Position numbers and translations under genes: made by a program. This document shows, one piece after another, positions 1 through 9,156 of a DNA stretch of 28,928 bases (the stretch's first letter is position 1; the number at the start of each line of letters is the position of its first letter). The notes beneath the pieces are model-generated. The model was not told the origin of the DNA. It searched no databases and saw nothing but the letters and a program-made list of their open reading frames with translations. Location: contig DAOVNW010000001.1 in assembly GCA_030630095.1 (NCBI GenBank), positions 1 to 28,928 of the forward strand. Direction: 5' to 3'. This DNA is from Candidatus Omnitrophota bacterium. GTDB taxonomy: Bacteria; Omnitrophota; Gorgyraeia; JAGLLT01.

Positions 1-456
1 CAGAGAGCCGGAGTCTGCTATTGGCAGGTCTATGGCTGAAATCTGGTCTGTTGAGGTCCCGAAGTCTAAGGAATCCTCATCAATAGAATTATCATATATA
101 TCCTCTCCGTCAAGTTTAGAAACGTCAGAGGCATGTTCCCAACTTAGAAAATACCCTAAATGAGTGTCGTTGAGTACGTTTGTTCCCAGGTCAAGGTCAT
201 TTGCATATATTCCATCTATTGCGGCGGTTGCTGATCCTATGCTATAAACATCATCTGCGGAGAATAAAAGATTTGCGGTAAAGGTAATGTCTTTAGTGGT
301 ATCATCCAGCGTGATTTGTGATAATTTATAATAGGTTCCGTCATTTGAATCCCAGGCAACAACACGCTTTTCAGCTCTGGCGGTTAGCGCGTTAAACATA
401 AACCCCAAGCATAAAAGGATAGTTGTAATCACTATTATAATAGTTGTTTTTTTCAT
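1..456 (-). CDS. Fibre-like protein with signal peptide (3' end off the window)
   Basis: The first 152 codons are present and the gene runs off the left edge with no stop. The start is the ATG at 456-454, just after the stop of the upstream gene (463-461), with AGGG about 11 bases upstream. Residues 1-28 look like a Sec signal peptide: MKK, then a strongly hydrophobic stretch, then ALTARA as a plausible cleavage site. The rest is acidic and rich in short beta-type phrases (AIDGIYANDLDLGTN), the style of phage fibre or surface proteins. It is the last visible gene of the leftward structural operon. A signal peptide is unusual for a virion protein and is shared with the 820-aa fibre-like protein at 12,860-15,322. 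The exact role is unknown. Confidence 0.75.
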   Translation of the reverse strand, partial: MKKTTIIIVITTILLCLGFMFNALTARAEKRVVAWDSNDGTYYKLSQITLDDTTKDITFTANLLFSADDVYSIGSATAAIDGIYANDLDLGTNVLNDTHLGYFLSWEHASDVSKLDGEDIYDNSIDEDSLDFGTSTDQISAIDLPIADSGSL

Positions 457-460
457 TATT

Positions 461-2452
461 TTAATATTTCCCTAAAATATATTTTTTTATATCACGTTTT
501 TTAGAAGTGATAACTTTTTGTTTTTTCTCATCTGATAATTTATCAAAAAACTTGTCTTTTCTTAGTTTAAGTAACTGATTAGAATATATTTTATTAAATT
601 CATCATTAGCTTTTTTAAACTGTTTCTCACTTACTTTACTTTTAAATTTTTGTATTTCTTGAGTTTTACTTTCGCTCCAATCTTCTGATGGAGTATAAGC
701 AGTAACGTTGATACCAAGACCATCCGCAATTAAACCCGCTAATTGCATTCCCATTGGTTCATCTTTAAGTTCATGGATATTTTCTATTGTAATTGGAACT
801 GTAAGACTAACGGTTTCACTTTTGATAGTAGGTTTTTTATAATCAAAGGTTTTTTGTTTAATAATGTTTTTTACTGTTGCGGTAGCAGGAGCAAACTTGC
901 CTTCTGTAAAATTCCATATTACATCCATTCCGTCTTGAGTTCCATATCCTTCCCCAAGTTTTTTAGTAATACCTGTTGTCGTGCTTGTTGTTCTTTGCGA
1001 TAATATTTTAGCCGCTAAAACAACAAGACCGCCCATGCCGCCAGTAGGGTCAAATCTTACCCAGCCAATTCTTATTTTTGCAAAATTAGAGCTGGTAGGG
1101 TTAAAAATATCCTTATTATCGTCTGGCCACAAAGTTTGAGCGATTTTAAGCATAACCCCTAAAGAAGAAACCACTGTCAAAAGATTTAGTGCCGCTTGTT
1201 TTCTTACAAATTCAGATTTACCTGATTTGAACATATCTGTTAAAAAATCAATATCTGATTTTACTTTTTTAATAGAAAAAAAAGTTTTATTTATTGCTTT
1301 TTGCCCTTTTTCTCCTAACGGGACTTTACCTCTGCCTGTCATGCTATTAACTAGTTGGTTTATACTGCCAGTTTCAAACTTATCAGTTAAGGCAACGCCG
1401 TTTTTTTCTGCCATATCATACATTTTATCGGCAACATCAACTCTTAATCTCATAGCCCCTGCTTCATAAGCTACTTCTGACGCTCTAAAACCTCGCCCTA
1501 AAACAGGGATTTTACTTGGGAATGATGTAGGAAATTCTTCTTCACCTGTACCAATATCAAGTTTTCTACCTAATTCATATCTGCCATTAAGATAGTTTTT
1601 TCTTGAATATATCTCTGCTTTTGTAGCGTCAATTATAGCATCACCAGCTTTGTTGCCGCCTTTTAGCGTTTTATAAATATCACTCCAAGATTTAATGAAA
1701 TTTCTACCCCAATCTTTAGCGTATCTCGGGTTTAATAATACTTTTATACCTTGTCTGCCAAAAAAACTGTTGTCATAAGATGCTTTTAATGACCTTGAGT
1801 TATCTGCAATAAAATTAGCCGCTACCTTTATATCCTGAATAACAGCGTCTGCTTTGCTTAAAATACCTGGTCTTTTTAAAGGATTAACAAGTTCGGCTTT
1901 CGTTGCTTTAAGTTTTAACGCCCCTGTATAATTATCAAGAGCAACTTTTGAAGCACCAAAATCAAGCCCGTCTTTAGGTGTTTCCCATGTAAAATCAGGG
2001 TTCATTTTTTCTCTTGCTATGCTCGTATTTTGTGATAATTCCGTTATTGTTTGAGCTTCTTCAAGTGTAACGTCAGCTTTATACTTCTTAGAAAAAACAT
2101 CACTGGTTATTTCGTTTAAAAATTGTTCGCTTTCCTTGGGGTCATAAACCCTTCTTTTTTTTTCTTCATAAGTTTTTTTTATTTTTGCAGTAGTGGCAAT
2201 TTTTTGTTCTTTTGACATACCAGTTGAGTCTTTTACCCAATCTACCATAGCTCTTTCTTCATTTACAAGTAACGATTTCTTTTCAAATGAAAGATTTAAC
2301 TCCTTAGCGTCTGCATTTCCTACAATTTTAGCCAATAAAGACCTTCTTGCCACAGAAGTCATAGCACTTAATTTATCAGGATTTAACTCACCACGTTTTA
2401 AAGCTTTCTTTAATGCTAATGCTTTATCTTTAGGTAAACAAAATATTGCCAT
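461..2452 (-). CDS. Large internal-virion-like protein, 663 aa
   Basis: A long mainly alpha-helical, lysine-rich protein (pI clearly basic) with no enzymatic motif that I recognise. The start is an ATG with AGGAG a few bases upstream, 8 bases after the stop of the J-domain gene. A segment around residues 225-260 (SFFGRQGIKVLLNPRYAKDW) resembles parts of very large phage 'polyvalent' or internal virion proteins. A hydrophobic stretch near residues 415-440 (ALNLLTVVSSLGVMLKIAQ) could insert in a membrane. The C-terminal third, with KAPATATV-like and IIKQKTFDYKKP phrases, is also of that style. Place at the end of the structural operon, next to other large helical proteins, suggests a protein carried in the head and ejected with DNA. 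The function is inferred from position, not from a clear domain. Confidence 0.75.
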   Translation of the reverse strand: MAIFCLPKDKALALKKALKRGELNPDKLSAMTSVARRSLLAKIVGNADAKELNLSFEKKSLLVNEERAMVDWVKDSTGMSKEQKIATTAKIKKTYEEKKRRVYDPKESEQFLNEITSDVFSKKYKADVTLEEAQTITELSQNTSIAREKMNPDFTWETPKDGLDFGASKVALDNYTGALKLKATKAELVNPLKRPGILSKADAVIQDIKVAANFIADNSRSLKASYDNSFFGRQGIKVLLNPRYAKDWGRNFIKSWSDIYKTLKGGNKAGDAIIDATKAEIYSRKNYLNGRYELGRKLDIGTGEEEFPTSFPSKIPVLGRGFRASEVAYEAGAMRLRVDVADKMYDMAEKNGVALTDKFETGSINQLVNSMTGRGKVPLGEKGQKAINKTFFSIKKVKSDIDFLTDMFKSGKSEFVRKQAALNLLTVVSSLGVMLKIAQTLWPDDNKDIFNPTSSNFAKIRIGWVRFDPTGGMGGLVVLAAKILSQRTTSTTTGITKKLGEGYGTQDGMDVIWNFTEGKFAPATATVKNIIKQKTFDYKKPTIKSETVSLTVPITIENIHELKDEPMGMQLAGLIADGLGINVTAYTPSEDWSESKTQEIQKFKSKVSEKQFKKANDEFNKIYSNQLLKLRKDKFFDKLSDEKKQKVITSKKRDIKKYILGKY

Positions 2453-2460
2453 TATTTCTC

Positions 2461-5154
2461 CTAACAGGTTATTGAATCTACAAATTTATTCCAGTCATAT
2501 TTATTTGGTTTTGTTTTTGCCATTTTTTTCTTTAAAGAATCTTTTAAAGTGCTTTTTATTTTTTCAGGGTTACGACCTTTTAATTTCTTTTCAACTACCA
2601 TTTCTCTGGTTTTTGCTATTTCTTTTATTTTAGCAGTAGCAGAGTCTGGCGTTCTTTCTGCTGATAACCTTAGCGTCTGGGCTGCTGCGCTTATTTCTGT
2701 AGCTATAGGCGAATTAGCTAAATCCATTGCCAATTGACCATCTTTGGTTTGCATAGCATAATCTTCCATTACCTGTAAAGCTGTTGCGCCTTTTAATCCC
2801 TCTGGCAAGGCTTCTCTACCAGTTGCAATTCTTTTAGCTTTCTCAATATTCATTCTCATTATAGTAGCCATTTTATCAGCCTGTTCTTTAATAACCGCAG
2901 GAGTATATTCAGCTAATTCATTGAAACCTTTATCAATTAAACCTTTTTCTACAGCTTTGGCTTGAATGCTTTTTGCTACACCACTAACTTTTTTAGGTTC
3001 TTCTCTCGGCTTAAACGCCTCTACCTTTGCTTTCTTAGGTTCAAATGCCTTAACTTCCGGCTTGTGGGCTTGCTCAGATGTAGACAACTGCAACAGTTGT
3101 GTTTTGTTTAACCGTTCAACAATCTTACTCTTATCAAGAGGTGTGGCGTGTACTCTTACACGCCTACTTATTTCATAAGTTCCATCAGGTTTTCTTATTG
3201 CTTCTAATACAACCTTTCCGCCTTCTGCCGCATAAGTTGCAAAACCTGTTTTACCAAGAATAATGTCTACTTCATTTCTTGTCGCTCCATAAGGCTTATA
3301 AACGATGCCTCTCTCTGTCGCAAGCGTAGGATCCTTTAGAGATAACAGATATTCTGTTAATTGTTTTGCTTCTGCTCTATTTATATCTAGCCCCTGTCTC
3401 CCAAGTTTAGAACGACCTACTTCACGGAGCAACTCTTGTGCTGTTTTAAACCTACTGCCTTCTTCTTTCACCAAACCCTTCTTGGCTTCGGCTTCTAAGG
3501 AGACTGGGGCTTTCGGTTTAAACGCTTCAAGAGCAGGCTTTTCAGCAGGCTTATAGATATTATACATTCCTAAATTATCAATATCATCAGCTTTAATAGC
3601 GGCCTTTACATTCTCAAGTTTAGTCAAGGCACTCTTAATCGCCGCCGGAGTAGCTTTTCTGTCCGCTATAGGTGTCATATTACCAATAATATCGCCTGTG
3701 AGAGTCTTTTTAAGGGTATCTAACTTGATTCCGGGAGTCTTTGCTACACTGGCAATAGCTTTGTCAACCTGGGCCACGCCAGACTTAGGCAATGCTTTCA
3801 CTATAGGCTTAAAGGCTTCTGCGGGTTTAATATCTTTAAAAGTTTTCTTAATAACTGGTTTAAATGGTTCTGCTTTAGGCGTAACCTTAATGGGTTTTTT
3901 TAAAAATTCTTTGGTTAGTTTCTCATAAGCAGCATTGATTCTTATAAACTTCTGGGTAGCTTTTATCGGGTTTTTAGGATTTTTGTCTGGATGCCATTTA
4001 ACTGCTAATTTACGATAAGCACTTTTTACCGCTTGCGGAGAAGCCCCCTCTTTTAAGCCTAACTCCTGAAAAGCAGTTTTAGGCAGAGCTTTAAATATAT
4101 TTCCTACAGGCTCAAAGAACATTTTTCTAAGAATAGTGTCTGCTTTTCCGCCTGCTTTTAATACTTCCTTTTGAAAGAACGGTTTTTTTGCTAATGTTCC
4201 AAATATAACTGGGAATGCTTTTTGAATACCATACATTATTGCATACGATTGTGGTTTAGTGAAAAACTCCGTCATACCACCCCAAAAATCATACGCAAAC
4301 TTTTCAATATTGCCTTTAGGGTTTTTTAATTCAGATGGTTTTTGGAAGTCTTGCGGGTAATTGAGTTGACGTTGCATTATTTCATCCCAACCCATAGGAT
4401 TACCCTCGATGTCTCTTTGCATAAATTCTTCTTCTGTTATGCCTAATCTATCATCTTTTTCACCCCATAAAATATCTTGCGAAGCACCTTTAACTCCTTT
4501 AGGTAATTGGAATAATAACGCATGTTTTAATGCTGATTGATTTTCTTTTAAAAGCGTAGTTATATCTTTTAAAGGTTCTCCCAATGGAGTTATAAAATCT
4601 ATAGGTTTTATTCGGTCTCCAAATATTTTTCTTGTTATTTTTTGCCTTATTGTTGGTTTCCAAGGACTGATTGTTCCTGCGGTGGGCTGTGAGTAATAAC
4701 GTCCGTCTTTTCTTTTTGTTATATAATAACCGGCTTCTTTTTCTCCTTGTTCTGTTAAATGAAAAGTGGGATGTTTACGCCCTTTTAAAATTTGTCCTGT
4801 TTCCGGGGTTCGGCTTGGCCAATGGCCTGTTTCATCAGGGCTTATACCGTATTTTTCCGCTGTCTCATAATCATAGCCAGCCCCCTCTGGATCAAACTTT
4901 TCAGTAGCTTCTTTAGGTAGAAATACCTCACCTAATGCCTTTGGTAGTTTCTGCAATAAAGAAGGAGTCTTTTGGATATGAGTCGGAGGCACATCTCTAA
5001 AAATAACAGTCCTTATATTTTCATCAGAAGCAGAGTCGTAATCCGGGTCTGATTTTATTGTAAAATCATACCAATCCTCTAAAATAAGTCGCTTTTTATC
5101 AGGATCAGCTTTTTGGTAGTTTTCATGCTCTAATACTTCGGACAATCTTGTCAT
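2461..5154 (-). CDS. Virion-type protein with an internal DnaJ J-domain, 897 aa
   Basis: Residues about 85-155 contain the pattern TGHWPSRTPETG followed by LKGRKHPTFH, which I associate with internal or structural proteins of podoviruses. Residues about 358-417 form a complete J-domain: FQELGL at helix I, AVKSAYRKLAVKWHPDK with the HPD tripeptide at residues 388-390 (bases 3985-3993), then FIRINAAYEKLT as helix III. J-domains stimulate the ATPase of DnaK/Hsp70. After it comes a long Lys/Pro/Ala-rich linker with repeated EAFKP units (residues about 425-560 and 680-730), then a helical C-terminus. The start overlaps the stop of the 223-aa gene by 4 bases (ATGA). Presence of the HPD motif argues for a functional co-chaperone. 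Recruiting host DnaK during assembly or after ejection is inference. Confidence 0.85.
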   Translation of the reverse strand: MTRLSEVLEHENYQKADPDKKRLILEDWYDFTIKSDPDYDSASDENIRTVIFRDVPPTHIQKTPSLLQKLPKALGEVFLPKEATEKFDPEGAGYDYETAEKYGISPDETGHWPSRTPETGQILKGRKHPTFHLTEQGEKEAGYYITKRKDGRYYSQPTAGTISPWKPTIRQKITRKIFGDRIKPIDFITPLGEPLKDITTLLKENQSALKHALLFQLPKGVKGASQDILWGEKDDRLGITEEEFMQRDIEGNPMGWDEIMQRQLNYPQDFQKPSELKNPKGNIEKFAYDFWGGMTEFFTKPQSYAIMYGIQKAFPVIFGTLAKKPFFQKEVLKAGGKADTILRKMFFEPVGNIFKALPKTAFQELGLKEGASPQAVKSAYRKLAVKWHPDKNPKNPIKATQKFIRINAAYEKLTKEFLKKPIKVTPKAEPFKPVIKKTFKDIKPAEAFKPIVKALPKSGVAQVDKAIASVAKTPGIKLDTLKKTLTGDIIGNMTPIADRKATPAAIKSALTKLENVKAAIKADDIDNLGMYNIYKPAEKPALEAFKPKAPVSLEAEAKKGLVKEEGSRFKTAQELLREVGRSKLGRQGLDINRAEAKQLTEYLLSLKDPTLATERGIVYKPYGATRNEVDIILGKTGFATYAAEGGKVVLEAIRKPDGTYEISRRVRVHATPLDKSKIVERLNKTQLLQLSTSEQAHKPEVKAFEPKKAKVEAFKPREEPKKVSGVAKSIQAKAVEKGLIDKGFNELAEYTPAVIKEQADKMATIMRMNIEKAKRIATGREALPEGLKGATALQVMEDYAMQTKDGQLAMDLANSPIATEISAAAQTLRLSAERTPDSATAKIKEIAKTREMVVEKKLKGRNPEKIKSTLKDSLKKKMAKTKPNKYDWNKFVDSITC

Positions 5155-5822
5155 TTGTATTTAGTCTCCAACCTATCTAAAAAACTTCCTTGGGAGCCAT
5201 AACTACCGCCCCCGGTTAGCTCTTTCATTTTCTTAGCAGTCTCAAGTTTCCGGGCCTCTATAATATCAGGCCTCTCACGCCATTTATCGTCAGGGGTCTG
5301 CTCCCAACCTTTTGGGCCGTATTCTCTTTCAAGTCTAAACTGCGCTAAACTTTTCGCAAGACTTTTGTCATATTCTTCGGTTTCTTTTCTTTTAGTTTCT
5401 TGAGCGCGTTTAAAAGTAGGACTTTCACGCCAGCCGGTAGGTGTTTTTTCCCAGCCACTCTGACTGTATTTTTCAGCAAGTTCTTGTTGTGCCTGACGTT
5501 GCTGAAATGCCTCACGTCTCTTGGCCTGGGTTTCCTCTGCAAGTCTGGTTTTTTCTGCCAGTTCTCTTTTTTCTTTCGCCATCCAGCTTTCTCCAAATGA
5601 CGCACGAACAGCAGCCACTGGATCGCTTATTCTTCCTGGTTGGCTATAAACCCGCCTTGTGCCTCCTCCGCCCCCACCTGAGGGCATACTTCTCAAAGTC
5701 AAAGCGCGTGCCTCTAAGGCTAACCTCTGCTCGGCTAAGTCCAGGCTTTTCTTCTCCGCTTCATTTGCTAATATTTGCGCAGGACTCAAGGCCATGGTAT
5801 TCGCGTCAATTCCGTAGGACAT
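5151..5822 (-). CDS. Gln/Glu/Arg-rich virion-associated protein with tandem motif, 223 aa
   Basis: No known domain recognised. The N-terminal 50 residues are helical and Ala/Leu-rich, followed by a six-glycine linker at about residues 50-55. Residues about 80-150 are a highly charged coiled-coil-like stretch (Lys, Glu, Gln, Arg). An imperfect internal duplication is visible: YSQSGWEKTPTGWRESP near residue 120 and YGPKGWEQTPDDKWRERP near residue 170, each followed by a charged helix. The ATG at 5822 is preceded by AAGGAGAAAATAACT, a normal ribosome site. It lies between the 229-aa and J-domain genes and overlaps the latter by 4 bases, so the three are probably translationally coupled. A structural or ejection role is inferred from context. 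Confidence 0.75.
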   Translation of the reverse strand: MSYGIDANTMALSPAQILANEAEKKSLDLAEQRLALEARALTLRSMPSGGGGGGTRRVYSQPGRISDPVAAVRASFGESWMAKEKRELAEKTRLAEETQAKRREAFQQRQAQQELAEKYSQSGWEKTPTGWRESPTFKRAQETKRKETEEYDKSLAKSLAQFRLEREYGPKGWEQTPDDKWRERPDIIEARKLETAKKMKELTGGGSYGSQGSFLDRLETKYK

Positions 5823-5847
5823 AGTTATTTTCTCCTTATTTTATAGG

Positions 5848-6537
5848 TCATGCGTATGTTAGCTGGGGTATGGCAGTAATAGTTTGACCGTAAGTTGATT
5901 TCAAGGCTTCCGCGCCTCGTTGCTGTATATCTCCTACTTGCTGGCCATACTTACTCCATAAATCAGCTACCTGCGCTTTTCGCTTCTCTTTACCGCCTAT
6001 TTTTTCAAGTTCAATCTTACGCCTTAAATCCGCTAACTGGCCAGTCGTGCCGGCCATTACACCACGTGTTTGAGCTTGTCTAAAACCTCCAGGCCCGCCT
6101 GATTCTGATAGTTCTCTCATCTGCGCTTGTGCCCCGGCTTCGATTCCAGTTCTACCGGCTTCATACATCTGACTGGTTTCCTGTTCTCCTATAGCTTGCG
6201 GAGAGGCCGCTAAGCCCTCTATCTGCTGTTTAAACGGGTCTAAGGCCCCTAAACTTGCCTCTTTACCTGCTCTTATTTCAGCTAATGCAGATGTCCTGTC
6301 TGCCGCCGCTCCGGCTTGAGTCGCTTGCATAGCTTCCATAAAAGGCTTATATTGTGAGTCAAATGTTCCTTTAGGCTGGCCCCGGTAGTGCCTGCTTTTA
6401 GGGTCTGAATATGCCCGCTGTTGACGGGCTTCTGTTTCTGCAAGCACCATTTGCCGATTTCTTATATCCATGGGGCTACCTTTTTGATATCCATGTTGCC
6501 TTCCGTAAGCGGTTTCAGAACCAGGTCGATAAGACAT
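5848..6537 (-). CDS. Ala/Gln/Gly-rich virion-associated protein, 229 aa
   Basis: A soluble, largely helical protein, rich in Ala, Gln, Gly and Arg, without a recognised domain. The start is an ATG preceded by the strong ribosome site GAGGAGG. Residues about 70-190 could form amphipathic helices (SALAEIRAGKEASLGAL and the following run to QLADLRRKIELEK). Both its composition and its place, in front of two other helical proteins and behind the 179-aa protein, resemble the small internal or tail-associated proteins of podoviruses. It begins with MSY, like the next gene (MSYGID). The two could be distant paralogues, although I see little other similarity. The function remains unknown. Confidence 0.75.
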   Translation of the reverse strand: MSYRPGSETAYGRQHGYQKGSPMDIRNRQMVLAETEARQQRAYSDPKSRHYRGQPKGTFDSQYKPFMEAMQATQAGAAADRTSALAEIRAGKEASLGALDPFKQQIEGLAASPQAIGEQETSQMYEAGRTGIEAGAQAQMRELSESGGPGGFRQAQTRGVMAGTTGQLADLRRKIELEKIGGKEKRKAQVADLWSKYGQQVGDIQQRGAEALKSTYGQTITAIPQLTYA

Positions 6538-6562
6538 ATTGCTACCTCCTCTTGTTATTCTT

Positions 6563-7102
6563 TTAAAATGGTTGTATTCCTTTAGAATCTATATCTACTG
6601 CTAATGTAAGTGTTCCTCCAGCGGCTGTTCCATGGTCAGTCGCAATTCCTAAACTTTGTTCCAGACCAGATGTCGGTAAAACGTTTGTTACATGCCCCGC
6701 GGTTGAGCTTAGCCATATCTTATTACCTTGACTTACTGTAATACCGCTTTGAATCGGCACATCAGATATTATTCCGTAATTCTGTACTAAAGCATTAGAC
6801 CCGTCTGTATAAAGGCAAAATGCGCGTGTCTTTTTATTGTTATCATCCGCGTCTGCTAAATTAACTGTATTAACACCTGAAAAATAAACCGGCATACCGG
6901 CTCTTAATAAATTACTGCTGCCGTCAATAAACCAGGCGGAGTTTTGCGTTATTGTATTTAACTGCGCGTCTGTAACTAAGTTTAAACCGTCTGCTATGTT
7001 TTCGTTATCTATATTACCATTAAGCAAAGCCAGGACAGACCTGACAAAGTCGTTATATCTTTTCTCACCGTTTACATTAAATCTATTTGCTATAAGACCC
7101 AT
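6563..7102 (-). CDS. Small structural protein, beta-rich, 179 aa
   Basis: An acidic, beta-rich protein with many Asn, Thr, Gly and Ala residues, typical of phage virion components. The N-terminus is helical (GEKRYNDFVRSVLALLNGN). The C-terminal half has the phrase VSQGNKIWLSSTAGHVTN followed by a LGIATDHG segment. That arrangement is common in phage tail, decoration or capsid-attached proteins where a 'value, then flag' beta fold is repeated. The ATG at 7102 overlaps the end of the 684-aa gene by one base, and GGAG lies about 10 bases upstream. It sits between head-completion-type proteins and internal proteins. I would call it a virion protein but cannot assign a position in the particle. 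Confidence 0.75.
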   Translation of the reverse strand: MGLIANRFNVNGEKRYNDFVRSVLALLNGNIDNENIADGLNLVTDAQLNTITQNSAWFIDGSSNLLRAGMPVYFSGVNTVNLADADDNNKKTRAFCLYTDGSNALVQNYGIISDVPIQSGITVSQGNKIWLSSTAGHVTNVLPTSGLEQSLGIATDHGTAAGGTLTLAVDIDSKGIQPF

Positions 7103-9156
7103 CAGCTCGTTTTCTCCGCATTTTCTTCCGGCACTCCGAACCCACCGCCCTCTATCTCGATTTCTTTTATTGTAATAACACGATCTGTGTCTTCCAGGCC
7201 AAACTCAAACTGATGATGTTTTGACCTGTTTTCTGCTACTCTGCTTGAATGATAACCCTTACTTTCGGACATATCAATATACTTCGTAGCGCCTAATTGC
7301 GTGCTTGAAAAATTAGTATAATGCTTGAAATAAGCTGAAAAAGTCGTTGATGTAGTCTTAAATACCATTTTAATCTTATCAATTATCTTGTCTGTTAAAC
7401 TACCCATATCAAGCCAGCCGGTTTTCCTGTATGAATTTATATAACCCACTGCAAAAACAGAAGTATCATCTATAGTCGCTGAAAAAGCCACTGTCGGGGT
7501 TATTCTTGTAGCGGTGTTAGAAGATATGATCCTCTCATCTCCGGCGGCTGTTCCTGATAATATCTTAATCTTAATTCCCTTTAGGCCGTCTCCAACCGTG
7601 TTAAAAACAGCAGTTGACATATCCAAATAAGCAGTCGTGCCGCCTGTAGCTGTGCCTCGTCTTGTCTCTGCTTCTGACATTCCAGCGCCATCATTAGTAG
7701 CGGCCGCGTCAAGTTTATAAACATATCCTAAAGCATCCTGCCAGCAGACCCAGGCTTTACCATAGTCGTCAACTATAATAGCCGAACAAACAGCTTTTAT
7801 ATTCCACCAGCTCCAACCTATGGGATTACCGTCTATTTTCTTAAAGTCATAAACCAGACATTTATCCTCAACATCAGAATCAGAAGAAGCTACCCATAAA
7901 TGGAAACGCCTGTTTAGTTTATCGTAAACACTATGGCAATACTGCATTCTTTCTTTATTCACATACCACGGCGGGTCATCTTCTCCTGTAAAGATATTCT
8001 GGATATTATCGTCTGTAATACTCGTTACTGCTTCTCCGTTAGTTATATTGACTCCGTTTATAGAAGCGAATATCCAATCTCCAACCTCGTTATTCGCTCC
8101 GCTCCGGTCTGATATAAGACCCTCCTGGTCGCTTAATAGCTCTACTTCGTAATTAGACGGCCTGTCTCCGGTCAGGACATAAAGGGCATTTCTTTTACCT
8201 ATGATAGGCGTTACACCGCCTACTTTACCCATACCTGTACCCGGGCCTGTCTTGCTCTCGTCTTTGGCAACTGGAATCCAGTTAGTAGTCGGAACACTTT
8301 CAGGCCGGGGATTGCCGGTTACAGTCTTGTAAGAATAGTATAATATCGAATCTTCACCGAATATATACCCTGCAGCTGATCCTGTAGTACCGTCATAATC
8401 CTCTGTCAGCTCTAAAGACGTTGCGTTTGTCGGAGGACCGTCAAGTACGTAAATACGGCCATCCCCTTTTTTCTGGCAGAGCATATTCCTCATCCCGTCC
8501 ACAAATCCGGTTCCGGTTACTGTCTTAGACCCGTTAGTAAAGGTCATAGCAACCTCATAGACAACCGTTCCGTAGAACCAGACCCTATTCTGATGAGACA
8601 TTAGATACTTGCTCGTAGGCGGTACTAAATGGACATCAACGTTAAAAAGACCGTCTCCACTCAATTCGCCCATTACTGTTACTCTGGCGTTTTCTGCTGC
8701 TGTAAAGTCATAGGTAATCGCAGACCCTGTATAAGCCTTTTCACCGTCCAGTCTAAGCACAGACCCTGCGTCAGAGGTCAGATAAGCCCTTATATGCGTT
8801 ACCTGTGAGTCTATACCGGGATTATCAGGCACATCAACCCTGATACCGCCGTTTGCCCCACAGACTATCTCTGCGCTCTCTGGTGAGAAAGCAGAGACAT
8901 AGCCTTTGTTTTTATTTAGAAGCTCAAAGGCGGCTTTATACTTACCACCTACAACCAAAGACCCGGCAGGGCTTGTGCCTTCGTCTGTCATGGCCGCCGG
9001 AGGAGCGATTATACCCATGTTAGTAGCGGTTACTAAGTCATAGGCTAACATTCTATTTAAGCCGTTAGTGAAGTAATGAATGTTATTAAGACTTACCCCT
9101 CTAAAGAAGTAATCTGTTAAAAGCCCTGTTTTTGGTGTGCTTGCTAATATATCCAT
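7102..9156 (-). CDS. Head-completion/tail-hub type structural protein, 684 aa (second part of a split pair)
   Basis: The N-terminus (TDYFFRGVSLNNIHYFTNGLNRMLAYD) reads like the middle of phage DNA-stabilisation or head-completion proteins, which normally pass from a short beta N-terminal region straight into a 'YFxNGxxxxxxYD' segment. The remainder is beta-rich with Trp/Tyr-containing repeats (NRRFHLWVASSDSD, GWSWWNIKAVCSA, GKAWVCWQDALG), as in a beta-propeller or barrel. The ATG (9156-9154) overlaps the TAA of the gene before it (TAATG), in a different frame. The preceding gene carries what looks like the missing N-terminal part, joined to an NHL propeller. I infer that an ancestral single gene was split. 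P22 gp10-like function is possible but not proven. Confidence 0.75.
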   Translation of the reverse strand: MDILASTPKTGLLTDYFFRGVSLNNIHYFTNGLNRMLAYDLVTATNMGIIAPPAAMTDEGTSPAGSLVVGGKYKAAFELLNKNKGYVSAFSPESAEIVCGANGGIRVDVPDNPGIDSQVTHIRAYLTSDAGSVLRLDGEKAYTGSAITYDFTAAENARVTVMGELSGDGLFNVDVHLVPPTSKYLMSHQNRVWFYGTVVYEVAMTFTNGSKTVTGTGFVDGMRNMLCQKKGDGRIYVLDGPPTNATSLELTEDYDGTTGSAAGYIFGEDSILYYSYKTVTGNPRPESVPTTNWIPVAKDESKTGPGTGMGKVGGVTPIIGKRNALYVLTGDRPSNYEVELLSDQEGLISDRSGANNEVGDWIFASINGVNITNGEAVTSITDDNIQNIFTGEDDPPWYVNKERMQYCHSVYDKLNRRFHLWVASSDSDVEDKCLVYDFKKIDGNPIGWSWWNIKAVCSAIIVDDYGKAWVCWQDALGYVYKLDAAATNDGAGMSEAETRRGTATGGTTAYLDMSTAVFNTVGDGLKGIKIKILSGTAAGDERIISSNTATRITPTVAFSATIDDTSVFAVGYINSYRKTGWLDMGSLTDKIIDKIKMVFKTTSTTFSAYFKHYTNFSSTQLGATKYIDMSESKGYHSSRVAENRSKHHQFEFGLEDTDRVITIKEIEIEGGGFGVPEENAEKTS

